64,000 bases of DNA from Lotus japonicus (lineage: Eukaryota; Streptophyta; Magnoliopsida; Fabales; Fabaceae), in assembly GCF_012489685.1 (NCBI RefSeq), contig NC_080043.1, positions 6,450,501 to 6,514,500 on the forward strand, read 5' to 3'. The notes beneath the pieces were generated by a model. That model was not told the origin of the DNA, did no database searches, and saw nothing but the letters and a program-made list of their open reading frames with translations. Numbering within the stretch: the stretch's first letter is position 1; each line of letters starts with the position of its first letter. The translations under genes and the position numbers were made by a program. Of the stretch, positions 11,501 through 23,266 are shown piece by piece.

Positions 11501-14500
11501 GCAGATACTCGAACCTGCAAAAGTTATATGGGTCACCACCAGTTATAAAAATATTTCCATGTACATGAGGGAGATAAGTAACATTCACATTTTCAATTGT
11601 AAATGACACTCACAAGGGCATTCATGGCACCGGCTTTCTTGTGATGTTGGAAACTTGGACGCTTTTCACGAGAAACATAGACTAAACGTGGAAGTTCATT
11701 ACCATCAGAGTCAAGTCCACCACTTTGGCCCAAGAAGACCTGCGGATGAAATAGAATGCAATATTGATAAATGACATGCTGGAGATAAGTGCTTATTAAT
11801 AAGTAATTAGCTACAGAAAGTTAGAAATTCACGCACAAACAAAATAGAGTCCACAAGAGTAACATGTGAAAACAGTTTGCTATACAAATGTTTTCATCAC
11901 TAAAAATGTGGCATGCACTCTATCTAGGAACAAAATAACTTTGAGAGATGGCTTCAAAGCTAATAAATGAATAACAGGTTGTAAGAAGTGATCATCATCA
12001 CGAGAATTCAACCAACCTGGATCATTCCTGGATGGTCTCTGGTGTTATTTCCCGGCCATGGGGTACCATCTTGCATCACCCACCCTTCTTCGGGAACTTT
12101 CAATGCCTTCGCAACCAGTCCATTAATACGAATTTTAAATTCTTCATATTCTCTCTAAAACATAATAGGGAAGTGAAATTAAAAGATACCCTTGCAGAAT
12201 CCAAAACTAATACAAATAAAACGAATGCATGCAAACCCAACTGAATAACACAGTTGTGAGTCAACCTGTTACCTTCATTGCTCTACGATCCTTGACAAAT
12301 GATGGATGAACCTTATCTTTCAAATAATCAATCTTCAGCGCAAAGTACCACTCAGGTGCACGGGGTTCAATGCTATACTTTTTGGCGAAAGGAACCCATT
12401 TCCTTGCGAACTCTGATGTCTCAGCAAGTGCTTCAAATGTCAACATCGCAGCACCATCATCAGAGACATAGCAGGAGACCTTATCCACTGGGTAGTCAAC
12501 TGCAAGAATAGATAGTACGGTATTGGCGGTGACAAGTGGGGGCTCCTTTAATGGGTCAACCGTACTAACAAAAATGTCAACAGCTGCAAGCTGTGACGGT
12601 TCTCCTTCCCGATCATATCTGCAACACACAAGGATTTTGTATTAAAAGAAAGTCAGGGTGAAAAAAGAAAAAATACATGCCACATGTCATGATTTCTTGA
12701 CCACAAGAACAGTAAAGTTTAAACTCCCTACCTTAGCGCGAGCCTGTCAAGATATGTTTCACGGTTTACAGGAAGCCACTTAGGGAATTGATCCAATATC
12801 CATGATATGGCAAACCAAATCTCACAAATGACAGATATCAACCACAATGCATATGCGTTGGGCACTGGATTTGTTATTCGATAATGCAAAAAGATGCAAA
12901 GGATAATCAGCCGCAGAATAATGACCATACGATATGGATTTATTCTTGATGACGGAACGGAAACCTTCCTGGAAAGAGGTTGTCGAGCTTCGTCATTCCT
13001 GCATAACAAAGAATTTGAGTTCACAAACAAGAGACTTAATTGAGCAAATATGCTTATTCAACAACTGAGAACTATAAATAACTTATATACAACAGTGGTA
13101 TTTACCAAATCTTCCTGGTATTAGTAATGATATATTACCATATTAGATTCTTAACTACTGAAGAGCAAAATAACAATAAATATGGTATAAATCACAGACA
13201 CTAAAAATAGGCATTTGATGCTGCGAATAGAAATGGAGCCGCACTAAAGAAAAATACTCACAACAGAGAATCATCGACAAGCACATCAGTACTGGCATCA
13301 ATATCTCCAGCTCCTCTTTCAGAAGCAGCCTGGCCAGTGCTCATTGGAACAACATTCTTTTCTTGCTTCATCTTCCAGCCATCAACCCTTTCTTTCCATG
13401 CTACATTGCCCAATCCTCCTGAATCCCCGACCCTGATATTTGCTGCACGGGAATATAACCAAAAAAACTCAAATCACAATCAGATAAAGAAAAATTGATG
13501 AAAATGGGCATGGTGAGAAGGATCAGAGAATTACGAGATTGATTAACATCAGATGAATAAGGAAGATTATGGACACGCTTCCCGCCACCAGCTGTGGGAG
13601 ATGCCATCGAGAGCCTCTCAGGTGAGCCTGCAGAAAACTCTCCAGAGACCTGAAATTGAAGATTTTACCAAATTTCGTTCAGATACCTAAAATTAAAGGA
13701 GAAAGTTGCACTCTTTTTAAAAAGGGAGGTGGAGAACACTTCATGAAGGAAGCAAATTGAATGACCTCTTGTCCACTGGTCAGCCGAGGAATGTGGTTGT
13801 GAGAAACTTCCTTGTCGTAATTTGGAGCACCAACCTCCTCTGATCGCCCATATGTTAATTGCCAGCCCAACATACGCTCCGAAATCTTCTGCTTTTGGTT
13901 TTGATGTTCTGAATCATAATTGAAGTCACTAGCACCATCATCAGCACCACCCTCCTCTTCACTGTCTCCAAGAATTGCAGGACTTCCTAGAATCAATTAA
14001 GTAGTTTGATTACAGATGGAAATATCTAAACTACAAATGAAATATTCGATAAACTATCTATCCACTTGGAATATTTGGAAATACCCCTGAGAAGTAAAGA
14101 AAGAGAGCGAGTGATCTACACCTAACCAACACTAAGCCCGTTCCGATGCTGACCAAATAGCACTTATCAGTGCTTATCGAGTGCTTTTTTTAGTAGATAA
14201 CCAAATAGCACTTATTAGAGCTTATCTAGTGTTCTTGTTTAGTAGATAAGCTCTAATAACTGTTCTTTAGTCCGCATCCAAACGGGCTCACTGCCTTGCT
14301 TGTTCACTCCTAAAGTGTATTAAGGTTTAAGTGCATTATTTAGGTCAAATCGCTTCCAAGGGAATTTCATGTTTTTCAAGTGTATTACAATGTTAACATT
14401 TTTTTCATGAAAAAAAAAAATCATTAAGAATCTCATTACAAAGAATGATCCTCCCCAATGTGTGTCACGAAAAGCTTAACGCCTATTTTCAAATCACATG

Positions 14501-14926
14501 CTACGCAATTCATGAATATTAAAATCTAGAAATCTTAATATGCAGCTTCACCACCACAGATCACAACATTATAGCTTCATTTATTTACCTTTGTGCCTCT
14601 TGTACCGGGTTTTGCACTGAGGGCAAGACTGATTCCCATCTTTCCTCTCATACTCATAACAAGGCCTGCAGACAGGGAAAGCACAAACATCACAAGCAAT
14701 GAATGCTTCACCATCCACAGTCTTCCCAACATTATCACTACAGATCTGACACACTTGGGCACCCGATGTTGTAATTGGCTTTGCCTGAGCAACAAAAAAT
14801 GGCATCAAAAAAGTGTCACCAAACATCAACCAACCCCACCTCAATAGAATCATTTAACATTTGAAGAAATCAAATATTAAAAAAAAAACTTGTTTTACTC
14901 ACCCCAGCTTCCCCTTCTGACTCCAT
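8556..14926 (-). CDS. CESA3: Cellulose synthase catalytic subunit, CESA3 type
   Basis: It polymerises UDP-glucose into beta-1,4-glucan in plasma-membrane rosettes. CESA3 is an obligatory primary-wall subunit. Coding exons, 5' to 3': 14926-14903, 14784-14589, 13986-13766, 13649-13535, 13442-13262, 12998-12732, 12618-12273, 12154-12017, 11739-11614, 11514-11302, 11175-10911, 10423-10221, 9970-9620, 9140-8556. All introns are GT-AG and phases join cleanly to 1076 residues, close to Arabidopsis CESA3 (1065). Visible features are the start MESEGEAG; an N-terminal RING-type zinc finger (CQIC from C20 to CPQC); two N-terminal membrane segments; the UDP-binding DDG (388-390) and DCD (555-557); the catalytic TED (774-776); QVLRW (814-818); six C-terminal membrane segments; and the CESA ending CGINC. 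The variable region before TED holds a Lys/Ser-rich stretch. The start, RING wording and ending all favour CESA3 over other CESAs. It appears intact. Confidence 0.96.
9240..9500. repeat. Repeat relic in the last CESA3 intron
   Basis: The sequence CTCACCCCTAAGCTAGCTTT, then GGGGTAGTTTC, with duplicated GAAAGAACATGGGAGA words, is not CESA sequence. A related inverted stretch (CCCAAAAGCTAGCTTGGGGG) lies in an SMC2 intron at about 59340-59440. Both look like remains of one dispersed repeat. Type unknown. Confidence 0.45.
14133..14289. mobile_element. MITE in CESA3 intron 2
   Basis: The left end AGCCCGTTCCGATGCTGAC is mirrored on the right by GTCCGCATCCAAACGGGCT. The middle is a near palindrome built of AGCACTTATTAGAGCTTATC-like words. 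Length is about 157 bp with no coding capacity. I could not read a clear target duplication, so hAT-type is only a guess from the AGCCCGTTTGG-like end. Confidence 0.65.
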
Positions 14927-15827
14927 GGCCTCTGCTTAGCTCTTCCCAAATTTCAATAAGGGATCAAATGGTAGTTCAAGCCACACTCATCACTTAGCAA
15001 CTTTCCACACTTTCTGTTCCTCTCCTCTGATCAACTCCTAACTCAGAAGCAGCTTCCTTTATTGTCTGCAGAATTTGAAACTCCAAGGCTGAGATAACAT
15101 CAAAAAATTCTATCTACCTTCCAACAAGCATTCTCAACAGTTATACATAGCGGAGATAACAAAGCAATATCCTAATCACACACAATAAGCCAAAAAACCA
15201 AAAAAAAATGCAATTTTTCATCGATAACATCGCACAACATCAACTACAGAAACAATAGTCATGCTAAATCCTCAACTTGGTGATAGTATCAGAAAAAGAC
15301 CCGATTGCCATTTCTGATACTTTCCAAACAGCAACCAAACATGATAAATCTGCACATGCACGCAAAACCCACCTCAAAAAATAAATCTTTTCCATTAAAA
15401 CAGATAGATCACCAGGAATCCGAACAAACCCAGATGAATTTTTGGACAATGAAGCCAAATCAACACAAAATATCAAAACTTGTCAGCTCCAAAAAGAGAG
15501 AGAAAACAGAACCAACCCAAATGGAAATAAATAGACAGAGAGTGAATGAGAAAGAGATAAACAAAGGGTAACACACCTACACACTCTCTCTGTGACTGTG
15601 TGAGTAGTGGTAGCCAGCCACCACAAAGGTTGAAGGTGTTATTGCAATGTTGATGTTTATGTGTATAGCTGGAAATGAATAATGAGTGAAGAAGAAGAAA
15701 ACGACAACGTAACAAGTACTCAATCACCGACAGCTCTCAGATATGCAAAGAGACAGTATGATATTTTGATCAGACGGCCACACATTTATCCTACAATGAA
15801 TCCAACATTTATTCTTGGAAGATCTTA
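14927..15827 (-). promoter_or_regulatory. CESA3 5' leader and proximal promoter region
   Basis: This is the stretch between the CESA3 ATG and the Mutator-like insertion. On the minus strand a CTGCAG acceptor-like site near 15066 and a pyrimidine-rich tract at about 15580-15600 (complement of ACACACTCTCTCTGTGACTG) suggest a 5' UTR exon near 15600-15720 and a 5' UTR intron, as is common in CESA genes. Exact transcription start and splice points cannot be proved from sequence alone. No other gene is supported. Confidence 0.4.
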
Positions 15828-17189
15828 GGTTTAATTGCACTTTTCGTCCCTGATCTATACCCCTTGTGCAATTTTGGTCCCCTTTATTTAAAACGAGCAA
15901 TTTTGGTACACTAAAGATCAATTTGTGACAATTGGGTCCTTCAATCAGTTTCCGTCCAATTCCAAACAGATTTTTCATACGTTGCATTCATTCATGACGT
16001 GGCCCTGGCACATTTTACCACATAGATGCCACTAGGACTCCACGTAATAAAAAGTAAAATTAATTAAAATTTAAAAATTATTTAACTTTAATTCTAATCA
16101 AATTCTTGATCTCTAATCGACCTCCATCTTCATCTGCAATGAATTAACAACAGCAAAAAAAGTCTGGAAACAAATTTAGAAGCAACACCAACAAGTTATA
16201 GGAATTTCAGGAACATACACCCACGTGAAAAAACCAAAAAAATTATCCAGAAAAAATAACAAATCTAACATCAACCATTATCTTCATGTTCATCTGGAAA
16301 ACATCAAAATCTTTTCCCATTACCCAGAAAACCACCCCGAAAACCCCTTCTCACCACCGCTCCGATCTCCGCCGGTCGCTGCATCACCATCAGACCTCCA
16401 ACACGCTACTACCTCATGCCCTGCCGAGCCACGCCATGTTGAGGGGTCGTGGAGCATCGCTGCCAAATCAAAAAATTAAACCCTCATCTCCCATCCACCC
16501 TATGCAAACCCATAAAGAGATTGTGGGATTGAGAAAGAAAATAGGGGAAGCTTGCGGCGGAGATGAGGACGAATTGAAGGATCTGAACAGCTCCTTGCCG
16601 TACTCGCGCGAGCAAGTTCGTTTCCCTGTTGGATCTGGTTCCCCAAGACAAGCAAAACGGGAACAAAAAGTTGCAGATCCTGAAGTTAATAACCAGAGGG
16701 TGAAGATGGGGTTGGGGGTGTGAGGTTGGGGATGGGGGCTGTGGCGCGGTGTGAATAATTAGCTGGTGGAGATGTAAAAAATTTTAGCAGCAAATTGAAC
16801 TGGGTAATGTGAAAAATGAAGAAAAAAGTGAAAATGATGATAAGATGAGGAGGGGGGAGGATGAAGATGCACGATGGAGGATACAGGGGAGTTAGGATGA
16901 CGGTGGCTGGGGGAAATTGGGATTAGGGTTCTATATTTTTAATTTTATTATGTATTTAATTTTTTTTACTTTATTTATTTTATTTATTTGATGATGTGTC
17001 ATTCATGGTGGTGTAATAAGCAAAAAAAGGAATCAAAATAAGAATATTCCGTTTAAAATTGGATGGAGGCTAACAGTGGACCTAATTGTCACATTCTAAT
17101 TTTTGGTGTACCAAAATTGCTCCTTTTAAACAAAGGGGATCAAAATTGCACAAGGGGTATAGATCATGGACGAAAATTGCAATTAAGCC
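15828..17189. mobile_element. Mutator-like (MULE) non-autonomous element with perfect 9-bp target duplication
   Basis: The direct repeat AAGATCTTA stands at 15819-15827 and 17190-17198. Between them the ends are inverted repeats of about 100 bp: GGTTTAATTGCACTTTTCGT on the left, and the reverse complement of the right end reads GGCTTAATTGCAATTTTCGT. A 9-bp duplication with long inverted ends is the Mutator signature. No transposase is present. The middle (about 16320-16740) is richer in GC than the flanks and has an open frame at 16286-16723 without recognised homology, so it may be a captured gene fragment (Pack-MULE style). It sits just upstream of the likely CESA3 transcription start. Confidence 0.85.
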
Positions 17190-17280
17190 AAGATCTTAAT
17201 ATTAATTTAAAAACGTTTGCATAAAATAAAATAAGGCAAGTAATAAGTACTGAGATAGTGATGATAATAAATTAACAAAG

Positions 17281-17469
17281 AATAATGTTACTCACACACC
17301 TCTCTTTTGAGGTGTGTGAGGTGGAATGATGAGAAAAGATAGGAAGAAAAGAAAAAGTAAGAGAGAGAAAGTATGAGATGTGATAGATGGTAAGAGGAGA
17401 GAGATAGAAACAAAAAGAGGTGGAAATGAAGTGTTTTAAAAATGAGGTGTGTATATATCATTACTCATT
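17281..17469. mobile_element. MITE-like repeat, copy 1
   Basis: It begins AATGTTACTCACACACCTC and ends GAGGTGTGTATATATCATTA, which are imperfect inverted ends, around a purine-rich AGAGAGAAA middle. A second direct copy follows at 17673-17859. A related, inverted, diverged copy appears to lie near 45895-46040. No coding capacity. Confidence 0.6.
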
Positions 17470-17672
17470 AACAAATATTGAATATATAATAAAGGAATGG
17501 TTTTAATATTTTTATTTTTTGTGGCGTTGAAGTATTGTTCTTGAGAGTCCAGATGGGTGGACTGACGTTGTCTCACTCTCATCAGTGATGTGTGAAGTGT
17601 TGCGGTTTCCCATTGTTCTGTACTTTGGTTGTTTTTTACTTTTTGTCGAGTTCGTTCAGAAAAGGGAGAAAG

Positions 17673-17859
17673 CATTAATGTATCTCTACACCTCTCTTTG
17701 ACGTGGAGAAAGGTGGAATGAAGTGAAAGATATGAATAAAAGAAAAAAGTAAGAGAGAAAAATATTAGATGTAATAGATGATAAGATGAGAAAGATAAAA
17801 ATAAAAAGATATGGAAATAAAGTGTTTCAAAAATGAGATGTGTATATATCATTACTCAC
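17673..17859. mobile_element. MITE-like repeat, copy 2
   Basis: Same order of words as the copy at 17281: TCTACACCTCTCTTTGACG, GGTGGAATGAAG, AAAAGTAAGAGAGAAAAAT, GATGTGTATATATCATTACT. The two copies are about 200 bp apart in the same orientation. Confidence 0.6.
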
Positions 17860-18029
17860 GGAGAAAGTGAACATAACAATTGGGTGAGGTGGGGTTGGGT
17901 TTTGCTCATTACACCCTTATGTCAGGATAGCTAGATCACTAATATTATTGACAATTAACAACTAACATTTAATTATGGGAAAAAACCTTATCTTAGGTTA
18001 GGTTAGCTCCCGGTCAATTAGTTTTTTAT

Positions 18030-19775
18030 TTTTTTAATTTATTCATTCTACTTTGAGTATTTGACCCAAATGTTTTGTTAATTATATCAAGACACCAAAG
18101 ATCGATTCGGGCACAACTTTAGATTCTTCTCAATCTCCCCCATCCTCCTTCATCCTTCGCCAAACATTATTTCTTAATAAGGAGATCCTCTATCCACCTT
18201 TGTTGTTCTTCGTTGTTGGTTTTAGTGAGAACTGTCGTGATCTTGGTCACGATTTGAAGATGTCCAAGGGTAACACCATCATGCTCACTATGGAAAAAAT
18301 GGAGAAATAGTAATGCACCATTGAAACCCTTCGTCATCCTCGCTAATCTCCCCCCACCCATATGATCCCCGCCCAAAGCTCCCACACATCTCCCTCTACC
18401 TCCTCGTATGGGGTGACGTTGCAAACTTCTTCTTCCTCTCAGAGCGGCTACATTGGTCACCACAAACGACTTCATTGAGTGTGCACCATTCCAAATCTGG
18501 ATACACCTTCGCACAATAGCAGATATGAAATGCACTTCATTTTTCAGTGCCTTTAATTTTGTTTCACCTTTGATCCACTTTAAAATTATTTGATGTTAAT
18601 TAACCAACTTAATCTAAGTAATAGTGACAACATCAATAATTTGAAGAAAACAAAGGGATGAGATGAGGAAAAACTAAACACCTTCATACCCATTATTTTG
18701 CGTACGGGGTCTGATTTAGTGGTGTGGATTAATTATTCATAACATGTTATGAGCACCGTAGTTTTTTTTCCATAATTTCTAAGTTTTTTCACTTCATTTT
18801 CAAGCAAGTAAGCATGATAACAGTATGGAAGTTATAATTTTATTTTCTAGATAATTTAATTTATTTTATTCTTTTTAAAATCATTTTTTAATATTTGATT
18901 AAACTAGCAACTAGTTCAGAAGAACCGTGGTAGATTTTTTTATAAATCCTAAAGATTCATAGTGTAATTTTTTGTTTGTTTTATGAATATTGAAGATTCA
19001 TGTTCTATGAACCCATAAGTATCGCAATGGGATTATAAAAATATGAATTATGAAAATTCATATCTCACGAGTTCAAAGTACCGTAGTGAAATATTTTAAA
19101 AATATGAATCTTAATATTAATATCCGACGAGTTCATCAGAATCGTATTGAGATATATTCTCTTTGAGAAATATAATGTACGTTGTGAGTCCAGAAGTAGC
19201 GTCATGGAATTTTAAAATTCTAAATTTAATATCTTCGAGTCTAGAAGTACTATTTTAAAATATGAATCCTCATGATCAATATCCAACGAGTCCATAAGAA
19301 TCATACTGCGATATACTCAATTTGAGAAATATAATGTATGCGATATCAATCTAGACTTACCATAACACAAATACACAAAAAAAAAAGTTCTTAAAGAACT
19401 AGAAATTGATATGAATATTAAATTCTAAAAGGGTTCACTAATTGAATACTTAAATATATAAGAGAAAGTACTATATATCTCTTGATGTATCATTTAGTTG
19501 GATATTACCACCGGAAGTGCAAGAGATAAATTAAAAAATCATAAGATATATCATATTAAAATAAATGATAAAATTAAAGAAAAGAGTCATGTATGAAGTA
19601 TCCCATATTTAAACTGAATTGTCATTTTAATTTTGCTAAAAATAATATATTAAGTATTTATAAAATTCACGTGTAAAAGATAAAATAGAAATTATCTAAA
19701 AAACAACAATATTAAAAAAAAAAGTGTGAAACGGCATGTCGTGGAACCGAATGAAAAAGTGAATCTTTCTTCCCC
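18030..19775 (+). repeat. Duplicate of the region upstream of FRA10AC1 (truncated)
   Basis: The stretch matches 22180-23227 in the same orientation and order. Shared words include GACCCAAATGTTTT, ATTCGGGCACAACTTTAGAT, GTCCAAGGGTAACACCATCA, CTAAACACCTTCATACCCAT and finally AACCGAATGAAAAAGTGAAT. The last lies in the leader of FRA10AC1, about 60 bp before its ATG. Homology here stops at about 19775, before any coding sequence. The copies differ by internal insertions (an AT-rich block at 18900-19660 here, a repeat remnant at 22890-23155 there). The 122-codon open frame on the minus strand at 18167-18535 lies within this repeat and has no recognised homology; I do not treat it as a gene. Confidence 0.75.
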
Positions 19776-20001
19776 GAACTATTATATTACAGCTGTTATG
19801 TTAAATTTGACTTGATTGTTATAGTAAAACCCAACGATTATAACTTCAAAAATGTTCAGATGTTACAGCTGCTATGTTAAACTTCTAACACCAGCAGTAT
19901 AACAAAAAATGAGAAATCAAAATCAGCAGCTAATCAATGTGCTAAAAGTCAAGGCTATGCTAGAATAAATAGTTCATAAATGGAAATAAAGAAATAAGGG
20001 G

Positions 20002-21973
20002 TCAATGTGTGATAGTGAGCTTGGTTGCTAGGTGGAGACGACCCTTAAAGAAGAAAACACCGTTCTCCGCAATGAACGATGTCCAGGGAACATTAAAGAG
20101 GTTTTTACAGCCAATAAGGGTCCCTCCGTAAAATGTGCAATTGGATTTGTACAGGCTAGTAAATTTCTTTGTTGGCTTCAACCTTGCACCAAATTCATAG
20201 TCCACATCAATGCTTCCTGAGCAATTTTCCTTCAGTCCCAAAGACAGCGCAAAGCAATGAGAGCCATTGTTGTCCATGTTGCAGTGTGCTGATAGAAAAA
20301 ACATCTGTCCACCAAAATCGAATGCCTCAGAATACACATGGCCAGATGGGAACAGACTGACACAATCCTCCCACTCCAAATGCATGTAGAAAACCTGCTT
20401 ATATGCCCTCGCCCTAAAACGCCGGTTCAAGGAAATAGACTCTTCTGTTGCCAATGGCCGTTGGCAATGTGGAGCCTCCGCTTTCAAAGATAGGGCTTCA
20501 AGTACAAGCTTAGATGCACTCTCATGTTCAAAGTCATTACAGGTTAAGACGTCCTCAAGCTTTTGACATGTCATATAAGGGAAGCGAATTAAACCCGCAA
20601 GTCGTGTACCCAGAACTTCTCGCCTTTCTTTCAAACGGCAGTACTTTTGTCTAGCCCAGTTTAATGCAAAGTCGTATACACCATCTTCTGATGAAACTTG
20701 GAGACCATCACTAGCCAATATTGCCTCTATTCCAGAAAGAGACAAGGCCATATGCTCTTCCTTGTACCTGGTCACATACAATATTATATTATTAGCATTT
20801 AAAAAGAAAGAAATAGATCTTTTTCAACTAAATGAACAATTAGAATCAATAAAGTCAGCAAAGAGAAATAAGGCTCTTCTTCTAAGTTTTTTCTTTTGAG
20901 ATAATGCAACTGAAATTAATTAAATAAATGCAAAGACTTACTTGTCATCAGTTATTTCCCTGTATCTGCCAACCAGATACTGCTTTGCCGCATCAATCAG
21001 TGGTTGGATTGCATTAACAGTATGAGGAAGTTCCAGGTAGAGTGATGCAGAGTCAGGTGTCATGGGCAAATTTAGCAAGTATCTCATGCATGAAGGCACA
21101 TCAAATTTATCAGCAACCATAAGTACATCCAGCAAAGCAGGTGCTGCCGTGATATTCAAAGTATTCCTGTACATAAATTTGAGTAGCTCCATGAGACCAG
21201 CTTCTTCTGTAATGAAAAAGAATATGACATTTAGTCGACTATTTGAGGAAAAATTAAAACGATCTAAAAGTTACCAGATGCATAAATCCTGAGAGAGACA
21301 TGTCCCTGCTTTGTTTCGCTCATCCCATTAGAGAAAAGCTGTAAAAAAATTAAAATATAAATAAAAACGAGTGCTAGGAAAAACTATACATATTATTAGT
21401 CTATAAAAAAGAGGTCTCTGTCTACCTTAAAAAAGAAAGGGCTTTGAGCAGCCAGTATAGGAGAACTGATATGCAGTGTTTTAACTCGAACAACAGTAGT
21501 TGCAGGGCAATCCACCATCCAGTTTGAAGCACGGCTGCTTGCAGCTTCATCATCTATATTAAAAGTGTGAATCATCATGCAGAATGAACATGGTCTTATA
21601 AAATTGAAATAGGTACATTATAAAGAATTAAGTATACCAGAAGGGATTACACAAGTCTCATCATCATTATCTGCAAGTAAGAGAACACACATTGAGAATG
21701 ACTTATACTACAAGCACAGAATCACTTAGAATCCATCAGAATCACTTATACTGCAATAAATTTCTGAAAACACGAATCATTTACTAAGTTGTACTTACAA
21801 AACTACATTATATGACGGAAATTACCGTTTTGGCGTTTCCTCTTACGGTGGTGGCGAGTACAGTTATCGGAATAAACGGGGTCGGTAATGATCTCAATTC
21901 GGAGAAGCCTGTTGGAGTAATGCATATCATTGAAAGCGAAGCTAAAATTGGATTCACAATAAGAAGAGTCCAT
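20002..21973 (-). CDS. BTB/POZ-BACK domain protein, LRB/POB1 type (CUL3 ubiquitin ligase adaptor)
   Basis: Family members (Arabidopsis LRB1/LRB2/POB1) bring substrates, including light-signalling proteins, to CUL3 ligases in the nucleus. Exons: 21973-21826, 21670-21638, 21553-21426, 21338-21275, 21206-20942, 20767-20002, joining to 467 residues. The N-terminus has [17 protein letters not shown] and a basic patch RKRKRQ (nuclear-signal-like). The BTB region runs from [19 protein letters not shown] through [20 protein letters not shown] to [13 protein letters not shown]. The BACK domain follows ([40 protein letters not shown]), then the C-terminal [11 protein letters not shown]...[10 protein letters not shown] domain. 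It is about 95 residues shorter than Arabidopsis POB1: the acidic N-terminal linker is short, a few residues are missing after CMRY, and roughly 15 residues are missing after RAYK. All splice sites are GT-AG and no stop interrupts it. It may be a divergent, possibly weakly constrained paralogue. Confidence 0.85.
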
Positions 21974-23266
21974 CACTCCAATTTTGAACGCTTCGTCTCA
22001 CCCTCCTTGCCTACAAGAGCAAACCCTAACAAAAACAATTTGGGAATTGGAACAATCGGAGGGAAAGAGGTTATCTGAGAGAGAGTGTGTTAAAACGTGT
22101 TTTGACATACCATTACACCAATCTATATTATTATGATTTTGTTAGGATATAGAGTAATTTTTTATTTTTATTTTTATTTTTAAGTTTGTTTATTCTACTT
22201 TGACCCAAATGTTTTATTAATTATATTAGGACACCAAATATCAATTCGGGCACAACTTTAGATTCTTCTCAACCTCCACCATTTGAAAATGTCCAAGGGT
22301 AACACCATCATGCTCACTAGGAAAAAATGGAGAAATTGTAATGCACCATTGAATTTGAAGCCCTTCATCCTCCTCGTTAATCTCCCCCTACCCTTCTGAT
22401 CCCCGCTCAAAGCTCCTTCACATCTCCCTTTACCTCCTCGTATGGGGTGATGCTGCAAAGTGCAAACTTCTTCCTCCCAAAGCTACTACATTGTCCCCCA
22501 CAAACGACTTCATCGAGTGGGCACTATTTTAGATTTGGAAACACATTCGCACAATTACAAATATAAAATTCACTTCATTTTCTAATGCCTTTAATTTTGT
22601 TTCACATTTGATCCTCTTTAAAATTAATCGATGTTAACAAAACAAAGGGATGAGGTGAGGAAAAACTAAACACCTTCATACCCATTATTCTTCGTACGAG
22701 GTATGATTTGGTGGTGTGGATTAATTATTCATAACACGTTATAAACATCATAGTTCTCTTTACAATTTATAAGTTTTTCACTTCACTTTCAAGCAAGTAA
22801 GTATGGTAACAATATGGAAGTTATAATTTTATTTTAAGAATAATTTAATTTATTATATTTAAAAAATCCTTTTTTAATATTGAGTTGGTATTTTCCATCC
22901 AAAATCTAACTGTCTGAGGGATCAAAAGTACAACTAAGTGGCCCAAATGGATAATTGGGGGACCAAAAATGCAGGTCATGCTGGTGAGGAAGTTGAATTA
23001 GTTGCAGTTTTGGTCCCTCAAATTTTGGATAAAAATAGTAAAGGGACCAAATGTTAACAGATGGTATGGTGACTTTAGGATATTTTTGCTAATTTATTAG
23101 TTGGGGACGGTTTTCTCATAAAAGGAAAAGTTAGAGGACCAAAAGTGAAATTAAGCGTTATAAAATTCACGTGTGAAACGGCATATCGTGCAACCGAATG
23201 AAAAAGTGAATCTTTGTTCTCCGAACGGAAACCCTTCCCTCGTCGTTTCGGGTGCGAGATCAGATC
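21974..23266. promoter_or_regulatory. Divergent intergenic region between the BTB gene and FRA10AC1
   Basis: The two genes are transcribed away from each other with about 1.3 kb between their start codons. Next to the BTB gene is a GAGAGAGAGTGTGTT tract. The FRA10AC1 side contains the duplicated block described at 18030-19775 and a transposon remnant at 22890-23155. No further gene is seen. Confidence 0.5.
22890..23155. repeat. Transposon remnant with inverted GGTCCC/GGGACC words upstream of FRA10AC1
   Basis: GGGGGACCAAAAATGCAG is mirrored by TTGCAGTTTTGGTCCCTC about 60 bp later, and GAGGACCAAAAGTGAAATTA closes the block. The wording is that of common plant non-autonomous elements with '...ttttggtccc...' ends. 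The block is absent from the duplicate copy at 18030-19775, so it was inserted after the duplication or lost from the other copy. Confidence 0.5.

Noticed and set aside
16225..16723. Host gene inside the MULE-like element
   Set aside because: The frames have no recognised homology and lie wholly between the inverted ends, so at most they are captured fragments.
17281..17859. CRISPR-like or regulatory repeat array
   Set aside because: Only two long diverged copies about 200 bp apart with inverted ends, which fits MITEs; the window is plant nuclear DNA.
18167..18535. 122-codon minus-strand frame as a gene
   Set aside because: It lies in a block duplicated at 22180-22880, where the frame is broken; no known domain is seen.
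22258..22458. 66-codon minus-strand frame
   Set aside because: It is a diverged copy of part of the 18167-18535 frame and is not maintained.
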